Source of the DNA: an uncultured Collinsella sp.
GTDB taxonomy: Bacteria; Actinomycetota; Coriobacteriia; Coriobacteriales; Coriobacteriaceae
DNA length: 6,668 bases
Direction: 5' to 3'
Assembly: GCA_902493125.1 (NCBI GenBank)
Contig: CABUOF010000089.1
Coordinates: 1 to 6,668 of the forward strand
Shown here one piece after another: positions 1 to 5,678 of the stretch. The notes under the pieces were generated by a model that was not told where the DNA came from, did not search any database, and saw nothing but the letters and a program-made list of their open reading frames with translations. Position 1 is the stretch's first letter. Every line of letters starts with the position of its first letter. A program made the position numbers and the translations under genes.

Positions 1-681
1 GGCGATCAGGGCGACGCCCAGGACGGGCACGTTGGCGTAGGAGCACAGCAGGAAGCCCAGGAAGTAGAAGGGCACGAGCTGCTTGGTGAGCACCAGGCGG
101 CCGAGCATGGCGAAGCCCATGGCAGGCAGGAAGTTGGCGGCAACGCCAAAGCCAGCAAGGACAAAGGGCGGGATGAAGTCGAGCAGGCCCTGGATGGCGT
201 CAGCACCCAGATAGAACGACAGCGAGCACAGCAGGAACGCCATGATGATACCGGTCAAACCGATCAGGAAGTGCATCGCATAGACACCCTTAAGGTTGCC
301 CTGGCCGGAGAAGACATCAGCGCGGTCAACCAGAATCGGCAGGGCGGCGTTGAGGATGTTCTTGATGGCAAGGCACAGCGTGGCGATGGGCATGGCAAGC
401 GCAATGGCTGCCTCGGTGCTCTGGCCCAGCTGGATAGCGAAGGCGCAGGCGAGCACGCCGCCGATCGTCTCATCAGGCGGCACGTAGGCGCCGATGGAGA
501 TCGAGCCCATGAACAGCAGCTCCAGACTCGCACCGATCGCGAGGCCGGACTGCAGGTCCCCCAGCACCAGGCCCACGAGCGGGCACAGGACGATGGGGCG
601 GAACGCATAGAGCGTACCGAGCTGGCAGTCGAACTTACCAAATGCGGCGATAAGTCCGATGAGGATTGCTTGGGTAAGCAT
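1..681 (-). CDS. Mannose-family PTS sugar permease, component EIIC (3' end outside window)
   Basis: Membrane channel component of a mannose-type phosphotransferase system, which with EIID moves sugar across the inner membrane while EIIA and EIIB supply phosphate. The reading frame is open for 227 codons from the ATG at 681 to the window edge; the family is usually about 250-270 residues, so roughly 30-40 residues are missing. The protein is strongly hydrophobic from residue 1. Residues 36-83 hold the family signature: a GLVLGDLQSG segment, then IGASLELLFMGSISIGA and VPPDETIGG, which matches ManY-type EIIC (LGD, GATLEL.FMG, SIGA.IPPD, GG). Further membrane stretches lie near residues 93-118, 135-158, 167-190 and 203-227. 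The start is preceded by AAAGGGGG at good spacing. It lies 58 bases after the EIIB stop, so it is almost certainly cotranscribed; EIID is expected next. Family assignment is secure; the substrate is inferred from the adjacent SIS enzymes. Confidence 0.93.
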   Translation of the reverse strand, partial: MLTQAILIGLIAAFGKFDCQLGTLYAFRPIVLCPLVGLVLGDLQSGLAIGASLELLFMGSISIGAYVPPDETIGGVLACAFAIQLGQSTEAAIALAMPIATLCLAIKNILNAALPILVDRADVFSGQGNLKGVYAMHFLIGLTGIIMAFLLCSLSFYLGADAIQGLLDFIPPFVLAGFGVAANFLPAMGFAMLGRLVLTKQLVPFYFLGFLLCSYANVPVLGVALIA

Positions 682-708
682 ATATCCCCCTTTCCTAATA
701 GGACACTA

Positions 709-728
709 CGAAGAGCTCAGACTCTTCG
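709..728 (-). repeat. Intercistronic stem-loop between EIIB and EIIC genes
   Basis: A perfect 7-bp inverted repeat, CGAAGAG and CTCTTCG, is separated by a 6-base loop. It sits in the 58-base gap between the EIIB stop and the EIIC start. In the transcript it is followed by GUAGUGUCC rather than a U-tract, so it is not a classic intrinsic terminator. It may stabilise or delimit the upstream mRNA segment or tune EIIC translation; that role is inferred. Confidence 0.5.
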
Positions 729-739
729 AAATTGAACGC

Positions 740-1222
740 CTAGAGCACGCTGGCGCAGTCAACCTTGGGGTCATCGGCCAGGGGTCGAATCTCGACCTCA
801 ACGCCACGATCCAGCATCTCGCGCACATCGGCTTCCTCGGCCGCGGTCAGGAAGATCTGACGAGAGACCTGACGAGCATCGGGACGCTTCTCGTCCTTGG
901 GCTTGGTGTTGCCCAGGTTGACCGACTTGATCTGCGGGCAGCCCTCAACAAGCTGCTTTGCCTCAGCGATAGTGGCGACGCAGATGATCATCTTGTACTT
1001 GTCGGTCACGCCCGAGTTGATAGCTTCGATTGCATGCTCCATATCTTTGATGACGAGCTTGCAGCCGGCAGGCTTGCCCATCTTGAGCGTCGTCTTCCAC
1101 ACCGGGTCGTTAGCGACCTTATCGCCCACGCAGAAGATGCAGTTGGAGCCAAGGCCCTGAACCCAGGAAACTGCAACCTGGCCATGAAGCAGGCGATGGT
1201 CAACGCGAAGTAGCTGAATCAT
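740..1222 (-). CDS. Mannose-family PTS sugar permease, component EIIB
   Basis: Cytosolic 160-residue phosphotransfer component that takes phosphate from EIIA and passes it to the sugar during transport through EIIC/EIID. The N-terminus reads MIQLLRVDHRLLHGQV, the hallmark of the PTSIIB sorbose/mannose family (usual form R(I/V)D.RL.HGQV); the phosphorylated residue should be His13. The rest follows the family, with KDMEHAIEAI near residues 59-68 and a central KSVNLGN stretch near 98-104. Length is normal for a stand-alone EIIB (about 160). The ATG at 1222 has a G-rich GGGGGT ribosome binding site about 7 bases upstream. It follows EIIA by 56 bases and precedes EIIC by 58 bases. His9 (RVDHR) replaces the second Asp common in the RIDDRL form, a tolerated variant. 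The sugar imported is not readable from this protein alone. Confidence 0.95.
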   Translation of the reverse strand: MIQLLRVDHRLLHGQVAVSWVQGLGSNCIFCVGDKVANDPVWKTTLKMGKPAGCKLVIKDMEHAIEAINSGVTDKYKMIICVATIAEAKQLVEGCPQIKSVNLGNTKPKDEKRPDARQVSRQIFLTAAEEADVREMLDRGVEVEIRPLADDPKVDCASVL

Positions 1223-1245
1223 AATGTGACCCCCAAAGGTCTTGT

Positions 1246-1258
1246 GCCGTCTTACGGC
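1246..1258 (-). repeat. Short GC-rich hairpin between EIIA and EIIB genes
   Basis: GCCGT-AAG-ACGGC on the coding strand forms a perfect 5-bp stem with a 3-base loop in the 56-base gap between the EIIA stop and the EIIB start. No U-tract follows, so termination is not supported. It may be an mRNA-stability element or chance; short stems like this are common. Confidence 0.25.
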
Positions 1259-1278
1259 GTGTCAGTAGGTGCTGCGGA

Positions 1279-1698
1279 TTAGAACTCTTCTTCCTCGTCG
1301 TCATCGACCAAAAGATCGTTGACAAACTTCACGCGCGTATCGTCCGCAGCGACGATGGCGCGAATCGTCTCCTCAACCGGCACCGACTCGTCAGAAAACA
1401 GCAGCTGGATGAGCAGAGGAAGGTTCATGTTGGTAACGAGGTACGTGCGGGGACGCGTCTGGACGATCTTGGTGAACTCGTTGTTGACGCTGCCGCCAAA
1501 GAGGTCGGTGCAGACAACGACATCATCGTCAGCAGACATGCCTGCCAGCAGTTTTTGGGCCTCCTCGGCCACGTCCATGTGGCCATCGACGAACATCGAA
1601 AGATCGTGGACGTTGTCGCGAGCGCCCGAGAGCAGCTCGACGCTCTCCTTGATGCCGGTAGCGAAGTGCGCATGGCTGGCGATGATGTACTGTCTCAT
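1279..1698 (-). CDS. Mannose-family PTS component EIIA
   Basis: Cytosolic 139-residue EIIA of the mannose family, which accepts phosphate from HPr and passes it to EIIB. The N-terminus MRQYIIASHAHFATG aligns with the EIIA-Man active-site strand (ManX IGTHG, others ASHG), making His9 the likely phosphohistidine; a second histidine at residue 11 follows closely. TDLFGGS (64-70) and VTNMNLPLLIQLL (88-100) are further family motifs. Length is typical of stand-alone EIIA-Man domains (130-145). The C-terminus is a strongly acidic tail, DDDEEEEF (132-139), an unusual ending outside the catalytic fold. AGAGG precedes the ATG by 8 bases. The gene starts 46 bases after the FrlB-like gene and belongs to the same operon. 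Family assignment is secure. Confidence 0.95.
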   Translation of the reverse strand: MRQYIIASHAHFATGIKESVELLSGARDNVHDLSMFVDGHMDVAEEAQKLLAGMSADDDVVVCTDLFGGSVNNEFTKIVQTRPRTYLVTNMNLPLLIQLLFSDESVPVEETIRAIVAADDTRVKFVNDLLVDDDEEEEF

Positions 1699-1744
1699 TC
1701 TGTGTTCCTCTCAATAGCCCGGCACGTTCCCGCACCCGTTTTCT

Positions 1745-2806
1745 TTAGTAGTCGAACTGGTGATAGTAGCGACGATACTTGAGGTTGTGCTTGGTGACCG
1801 TCTCGTAGTAGCGAGCCAGGCGGTCGGTAACGAGCACCGTCAGAATCCACGGAGACACGATGACGCGGAACTCGTCGTCAAGGCCGGGGATCGCGAACTC
1901 GGCGGTGTCGATGACGTTGATGTCGGTGTCGCCGGTCACGCCGCGGGTCAGGAACGCGCGGACGCGCTCGTCGAGCTTGCGGTTCTCGTCCTCGCCCATG
2001 AACAGGAAGACCGGGACGCCGGGCTCCACGAGCTCGAGGGTGCCGTGGAAGAAGTCGGCCGAGGTGATGTAGCGGGTGCGCTTCCACTGCATCTCCTCGA
2101 GGATGCACATCGAGAACAGGATCGTCTCGCCCCACAGGGCGCCGGAGCCGATGAACATGGTGTAGGGGGCCAGGGCGTACTTCTTGGCGAGCTCCTCGGC
2201 GCGCGGCTCGAAGCGCTTGCGGATATCGAGCATGTCCTTCCAGATGTCCTTGGTCTGCTCGATGAACAGATCGAACTTGGGGAAGCAGCCGCGGCGGTTG
2301 AGCAGGCGCAGGCCGAAGCAGTCGGCGAGGTAGTAGCCCTTCTCGCAGCCGCCCGAACCATGGTCAGAAGCCATGGCGACGCAGTTCTCGGCGCCCACAG
2401 CCTGGCCGATGGGGCCCTCGGGCTTGGTCATGGCGTAGACGCGCACGCCCATGTCCTTCATCTTCTTGACGGCCTCGAGGACCTCGGGGGTGGTTCCGGA
2501 CTCGGAGGCGGTGAGCACGACGGACTTCTCGGTCATGCGCTTGTGGCCCATGACGTTCCACTCGGCGGCGTGGATCAGATAGACCTCGAGGTCGCGGTCG
2601 CCGAACTTGTTCATGAGGTACTCGAGCTGCATGAGCTCGTCCCAGGTGCCGCCGACGCCCATCAGGAACACGGCGTCGTAGCCCTCGTCGGCGACCTTGT
2701 CGGCGAGCGCGGTCATCTTCTTGCCGGTCTCGTAGAGCGCCTTGCCGTCCTCGAGGTAGCCCTCCTGGTCGAAATGCATGATCTCGATCTTCTCGGTTTC
2801 CTTCAT
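1745..2806 (-). CDS. SIS-domain deglycase, fructoselysine-6-phosphate deglycase (FrlB/GfrF) family
   Basis: A 353-residue cytosolic protein with two SIS (sugar isomerase) domains. FrlB/GfrF enzymes cleave fructoselysine 6-phosphate to glucose 6-phosphate and lysine. The first SIS domain spans about 30-150, with the phosphosugar loop SESGTT at 101-106. The second spans about 210-330. Glu238 (in EEMQW) and His254 (in FFHG) are 16 residues apart, the spacing of the catalytic Glu/His pair in FraB (Glu214/His230) and GlmS. The C-terminal part ELVEPGVPVFLFMGEDENR and the ending RRYYHQFDY closely match E. coli FrlB as remembered (EIVEPGVPFLFLLGNDESR, RRYYGGLVEY). The ATG at 2806 is chosen for its AAAGGAGAG site; a GTG at 2881 would add 25 residues and overlap the preceding gene. 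Codon choice is more G/C-ending than in the neighbours, suggesting high expression. A related Amadori compound, such as fructose-asparagine, remains possible. Confidence 0.87.
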   Translation of the reverse strand: MKETEKIEIMHFDQEGYLEDGKALYETGKKMTALADKVADEGYDAVFLMGVGGTWDELMQLEYLMNKFGDRDLEVYLIHAAEWNVMGHKRMTEKSVVLTASESGTTPEVLEAVKKMKDMGVRVYAMTKPEGPIGQAVGAENCVAMASDHGSGGCEKGYYLADCFGLRLLNRRGCFPKFDLFIEQTKDIWKDMLDIRKRFEPRAEELAKKYALAPYTMFIGSGALWGETILFSMCILEEMQWKRTRYITSADFFHGTLELVEPGVPVFLFMGEDENRKLDERVRAFLTRGVTGDTDINVIDTAEFAIPGLDDEFRVIVSPWILTVLVTDRLARYYETVTKHNLKYRRYYHQFDY

Positions 2807-2810
2807 TTGT

Positions 2811-2819
2811 CTCTCCTTT
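2811..2819 (-). promoter_or_regulatory. Strong ribosome binding site of the FrlB-like gene
   Basis: AAAGGAGAG on the coding strand lies about 5 bases before the ATG at 2806. It is the best Shine-Dalgarno match in the operon and decides this start over the upstream GTG at 2881. Confidence 0.8.
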
Positions 2820-2865
2820 CTGGGGTTGTTTCCACATCCCCCATGCCAACGGGCATCAAACCCGC

Positions 2866-3981
2866 TTACATTCCGTAACACTCGGCCGCTTTGGCCTTAA
2901 GCGCATTGACTGACTCTTCGTAGCCCTCTGCCTTGACCTCCATTTGCTTGGAGACGGCATCGAGATACGGGTGAACGTCCCATGACTTCAGACGCTCGGC
3001 GATTACTGCCGCAATCGTCTGGAAGAACACGAGATTGGGAATTGCGCTGAGCAGCGGAGCCACCTGAGGCACCACAACCTCGTGAGCCCCACCCTTGGGA
3101 TGGGCCGTGAGCAGCACCGTTTTTGCCGTAACGTTCGATAGCGCATCGGCGATATTCGCAAGACGCTCCGACCCCTGCGGATCGTCGACGATAAACACCA
3201 GATAGCCCGGAACGATCTGCATCTCGGGACCGTGGACGAACTCCTCGCCTTCGTGATGCATGGCAGGAATCTTGATGGTCTCGCTCAGCTTGAGGGCCGC
3301 CTCTTCGGCAACGCCATAGTTGGGGCCGTTGCCGACGACCATGGCGGGCGTGTGCTCAGAAAGCTCGAGCATGTGGTCTTGGACATATGCCTCGGCGGTC
3401 TTGCACATCACGGCATTGGCCTGGATGGCCTCGCGCAGGTCGTCAAGACGCTGGGCAACGCCCTTGGCGTCAATCGTTCCGCGCGCCTGACCGCCGTAAA
3501 TACCAAAGAGCACCAGGTACTCAACGAGCACCTCGACGCCCAGAGTCACAAAGTCCACCGACTCGACGCCCACACCGTAGTCAAGAACGATGTCAGCGTG
3601 TTCCTTGATGGGTGCCTCGACGTTTGCCGTGAGCGCAACTGCAGCCATATCGTGTGCGCGCATGTAATCGAGCGCCGCAATCGTATTGGTCGAATAGCCA
3701 CTCTGCGAAACGGCAATGTTGAGCGCATGCTGCGGATAGGTGTGTTCAAAATCAACGAAGGCCTCGGGCGTCACAACGGATACCTGCATTTGCAGGGCAT
3801 CTTGCAGGTAATCGCGGGCGCAATCGGCGGCATGGCGCGACGAACCCGAAGCAACGATGCGCAGCGCGTCAAAAGAACCGGACTGGAAAATATCAACGAG
3901 CTGCGCTACCAGCTCAGACGAACGCTCGAGGTTCTCCCCCATACGCATATGGGCAAGCTGAACGTAATCGAGCATCTTCAT
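2866..3981 (-). CDS. GlmS-like SIS-domain sugar-phosphate isomerase/deglycase (GfrE-like)
   Basis: A 371-residue cytosolic protein with two SIS domains, similar in layout to the isomerase half of GlmS but lacking the glutaminase domain. The first SIS domain has ASGSSRHAA (44-52) and the phosphosugar loop SQSGYSTNT (92-100). The second has VVGNGPNYGVAEEAALKLSE (215-234) and EEFVHGPEM (246-254). Glu234 and His250 are 16 residues apart, like the GlmS Glu488/His504 pair, so the ring-opening machinery looks intact. Being first in an operon with an FrlB-like deglycase and an EII-Man transporter, the best functional model is GfrE (glucoselysine-6-phosphate deglycase); an amino-sugar isomerase of the AgaS type is the main alternative. 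GAGGTGA precedes the ATG at 3981 by about 6 bases; a second ATG two codons later is less well placed. It is the first gene after the 193-base regulatory gap. Confidence 0.82.
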   Translation of the reverse strand: MKMLDYVQLAHMRMGENLERSSELVAQLVDIFQSGSFDALRIVASGSSRHAADCARDYLQDALQMQVSVVTPEAFVDFEHTYPQHALNIAVSQSGYSTNTIAALDYMRAHDMAAVALTANVEAPIKEHADIVLDYGVGVESVDFVTLGVEVLVEYLVLFGIYGGQARGTIDAKGVAQRLDDLREAIQANAVMCKTAEAYVQDHMLELSEHTPAMVVGNGPNYGVAEEAALKLSETIKIPAMHHEGEEFVHGPEMQIVPGYLVFIVDDPQGSERLANIADALSNVTAKTVLLTAHPKGGAHEVVVPQVAPLLSAIPNLVFFQTIAAVIAERLKSWDVHPYLDAVSKQMEVKAEGYEESVNALKAKAAECYGM

Positions 3982-4003
3982 CGTCTCACCTCATAACAAA
4001 TCA

Positions 4004-4020
4004 TTAGTATTTGATACCAA
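4004..4020 (-). promoter_or_regulatory. Imperfect inverted repeat, candidate regulator operator
   Basis: On the coding strand TTGGTAT-CAA-ATACTAA forms two 7-base arms that pair at 6 of 7 positions around a 3-base centre. It ends 22 bases before the start codon of the first catabolic gene, a position where a bound repressor could block transcription. The GGTAT...ATAC form is plausible for a GntR-family dimer. Which regulator binds is not known. Confidence 0.4.
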
Positions 4021-4051
4021 TCACAGTTACAGGTTACGGCTTTTTGATACC
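4010..4051 (-). repeat. Pair of GGTATCAAA direct repeats upstream of the catabolic operon
   Basis: GGTATCAAA occurs twice on the coding strand, at 4018-4010 and 4051-4043. The copies are 33 bases apart, close to three helical turns, so proteins bound to both would lie on the same DNA face. The first copy is half of the inverted repeat at 4004-4020. A looser match (CTGGTATTTTG) begins at 4174, just after the second GntR stop codon. Confidence 0.4.
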
Positions 4052-4108
4052 TCTTTGTCGATTAATTTATCCCCATCGGCGAACGGTCGATTTTGAGCCC
4101 TGTAAGGT

Positions 4109-4118
4109 TGTATATACA
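4109..4118 (-). promoter_or_regulatory. TGTATATACA palindrome, candidate GntR/HutC-type operator
   Basis: A perfect 10-base palindrome sits in the centre of the 193-base gap between the second GntR gene and the catabolic operon. On the plus strand the wider site reads TTGTATATACAG, one base from the TTGTATATACAA form recalled for Bacillus TreR, a GntR/UTRA repressor. Both encoded regulators are of that class. A weak promoter could overlap it (TTTTGA, 17 bases, TATACA), so binding would mask the -10 box; the -35 match is poor and the promoter call is tentative. If right, the operon has a leader of about 120 bases. Nothing else recognisable lies in this gap besides the GGTATCAAA repeats. Confidence 0.5.
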
Positions 4119-4174
4119 GCTGACCCAACGATCAAAACTGGTTAGTTTCCCAGCCGTTATTCACAAAATACCAG

Positions 4175-4888
4175 CTAGTACGTATAGGTGTAGCCGCCCG
4201 TATCGCCACGATTGAAGGACTTTACATACTCGATAGCCTGACCGCTCGCGTCATAGCTCACGCATTCCAAAAGCAAAACAAGATCCCCTTGTTCCAAGCC
4301 AAGCAAGCCCGCGTCGCGTGCACCCACCGCCTCGATATCGAGCTTCTCCTGTGCCATGACCGGCTTTCGGCCCAACATCTCATAGGTCTCGTACAAACTG
4401 AAGACCGACACGTCAATATCTTCGATGGTTGGGAACAGCAGGCAGGGAATCAGCGCCGTCTCAATCGATACGGGGCTACCGTTTATGCAGTTCAGGCGTC
4501 GAACGGAATAGAGCAGGTCGTCCTCGGCGATGCCAAACAGGTCGGCGTAATATGGCCCCGCATAACGCTTGGAACGCGCGAGAATACGGACGGACGGCTC
4601 GCCGCCCGAAGCACGGACCGATTCACGGAAACCGACCGTGCGTTCAAAAAAAGCAGGTACTTTCTGCGCCACAAAGGCACCTTTTCCCCGAACACGGCGA
4701 ATCTGCCCGCGCCGAACCAGCTCATCGACAGCGCTTCGGATGGTCAAGCGTGTCGTACCAAATTCCTCGGCAAGGTCTTTTTCGGACGGAACCATGGAAC
4801 CCATGGGATATATACCGCGCTCGATACGTTCCTCGATGCGGCGTCGAATGCGCATATAAACCGGGGTGGCATCTACTGTTTCAGCCAT
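4175..4888 (-). CDS. GntR-family transcriptional regulator, HutC/UTRA type (second of tandem pair)
   Basis: A 237-residue DNA-binding regulator. The N-terminal winged helix covers about 10-75: VPSEKDLAEEFGTTRLTIRS (33-52) carries the recognition helix and RVRGKGAFV (65-73) the wing, both standard for GntR. Residues about 80-235 fit a UTRA ligand-binding domain, with SPVSIETALIP (138-148) as its signature and EYVKSFNRGDTGGY (220-233) near the end. UTRA domains usually sense a phosphorylated sugar or related effector. The ATG at 4888 has AGGTG four bases upstream and overlaps the preceding GntR gene by 16 bases, implying translational coupling. The catabolic operon begins 193 bases downstream, so this protein is a prime candidate for its local regulator. 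The effector, and whether it represses or activates, are inferred. Confidence 0.93.
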   Translation of the reverse strand: MAETVDATPVYMRIRRRIEERIERGIYPMGSMVPSEKDLAEEFGTTRLTIRSAVDELVRRGQIRRVRGKGAFVAQKVPAFFERTVGFRESVRASGGEPSVRILARSKRYAGPYYADLFGIAEDDLLYSVRRLNCINGSPVSIETALIPCLLFPTIEDIDVSVFSLYETYEMLGRKPVMAQEKLDIEAVGARDAGLLGLEQGDLVLLLECVSYDASGQAIEYVKSFNRGDTGGYTYTY

Positions 4889-5640
4889 TGTTCACCTGCC
4901 ACGCTCCTCATGCCGTTCTCTTCGCCGTTATCGGCAAAGCGGAACTTTGTGGGCAAAATCACCGATTTGCAATGCTCCACAAAACGCATGTCCTTATCAA
5001 ATTCGATCGTGCTCTCATAGAACACCGGCGTCCCCTCTTTTTGCCGGAGCAGCTCGGCCTCTTCGGCGTTCAAACGCGAGATGGAGATATGCTCACGTCC
5101 ATGCTCAACACGCACGCTACCTTCTTTGAGCAAGACATCGTAAAGGCTCTCACACTCAAAATCGTGCTCGGGAAGCGATGGGCACAGGGACAGGTTAACG
5201 TGAGCCGTCTCGATTGACGCCGGCTCGCCCTCAATAAGTCGAACGCGCTGCATGCGGAGCAAGGGAGCGCCTACAGCCACCCCAAGCTTGTCGGCAAGCG
5301 CCTCATCCGCCTCGATGGTCCCGGTGGAAACCAGACGAGAAGAGGGGTGCAGGCCGGCAGTCCGCACAGCATCGGAAAAGTTATACGTTTCCTGGAAGAT
5401 GTTCAGCGGCTTGGGAGGACACACATACGTGCCCGATCCGCGACGGCTCTCGAGCGTTCCACACGAGATAAGCCGCGTGATACCGGCACGCAACGCCGTA
5501 CGCGAAACGCCAATCTCTTCGCACAGCACGCGCTCGGCCGGCAGGCGATCGCCGCCGGCAAGCTGATGGTGCTGGATATACCAAAGAATTCCCTCAACAG
5601 CACGATCTTTGGGGGGAATTGCATAAGATTCGCCTGCCAT
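4873..5640 (-). CDS. GntR-family transcriptional regulator, HutC/UTRA type (first of tandem pair)
   Basis: A 255-residue DNA-binding regulator. The winged helix spans about 12-75: LPAERVLCEEIGVSRTALRA (33-52) is a clear GntR helix-turn-helix and RRGSGTYV (66-73) the wing. A UTRA-type effector domain follows at about 85-235, with LLRMQRVRLIEGEPASIETA (127-146) as its core. It shares the architecture of the next gene, and the SIETA core, but is clearly diverged along its length, so this is not a recent duplication. A tail of about 20 residues (236-255) extends beyond the usual UTRA end and contains the overlap with the next gene. GAGGAG lies 8 bases before the ATG. It begins 38 bases after the 162-residue gene and likely shares its transcript. 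Target and ligand are unknown; the neighbouring sugar operon is the natural guess. Confidence 0.93.
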   Translation of the reverse strand: MAGESYAIPPKDRAVEGILWYIQHHQLAGGDRLPAERVLCEEIGVSRTALRAGITRLISCGTLESRRGSGTYVCPPKPLNIFQETYNFSDAVRTAGLHPSSRLVSTGTIEADEALADKLGVAVGAPLLRMQRVRLIEGEPASIETAHVNLSLCPSLPEHDFECESLYDVLLKEGSVRVEHGREHISISRLNAEEAELLRQKEGTPVFYESTIEFDKDMRFVEHCKSVILPTKFRFADNGEENGMRSVAGEQWLKQ

Positions 5641-5678
5641 TGCACAGACTCCTCATTCAGAAACGTATGCCGCCAAAA

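Noticed and set aside
659..1213. A 184-codon plus-strand open frame opposite EIIB
   Set aside because: EIIB on the minus strand has the RVDHRLLHGQV active-site motif; the plus-strand product has none.
1760..2878. A 372-codon open frame on the plus strand opposite the FrlB-like gene
   Set aside because: It is antisense to a gene with clear family motifs and a strong ribosome binding site. Its translation is low-complexity (Leu, Val, Gly, Asp, Glu, His-rich), as expected from the G/C-biased codons of the opposite strand.
2807..2881. N-terminal extension of the FrlB-like protein from a GTG at 2881
   Set aside because: It would overlap the end of the preceding gene by 16 bases, and the added residues run through the strong AAAGGAGAG site serving the ATG at 2806.
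3232..3996. A 254-codon plus-strand open frame opposite the GlmS-like SIS gene
   Set aside because: It has no recognisable motifs and is the antisense shadow of a gene with intact SIS motifs and catalytic residues.
4130..4174. Possible terminator after the second GntR gene (CTGG...CCAG followed by TTTT)
   Set aside because: The stem is only 4-5 bp with competing partners and the T-run is four bases, too weak to call.
4289..5217. Two long plus-strand open frames opposite the tandem GntR genes
   Set aside because: They overlap each other and the two regulator genes, lack family features, and are explained as antisense shadows.
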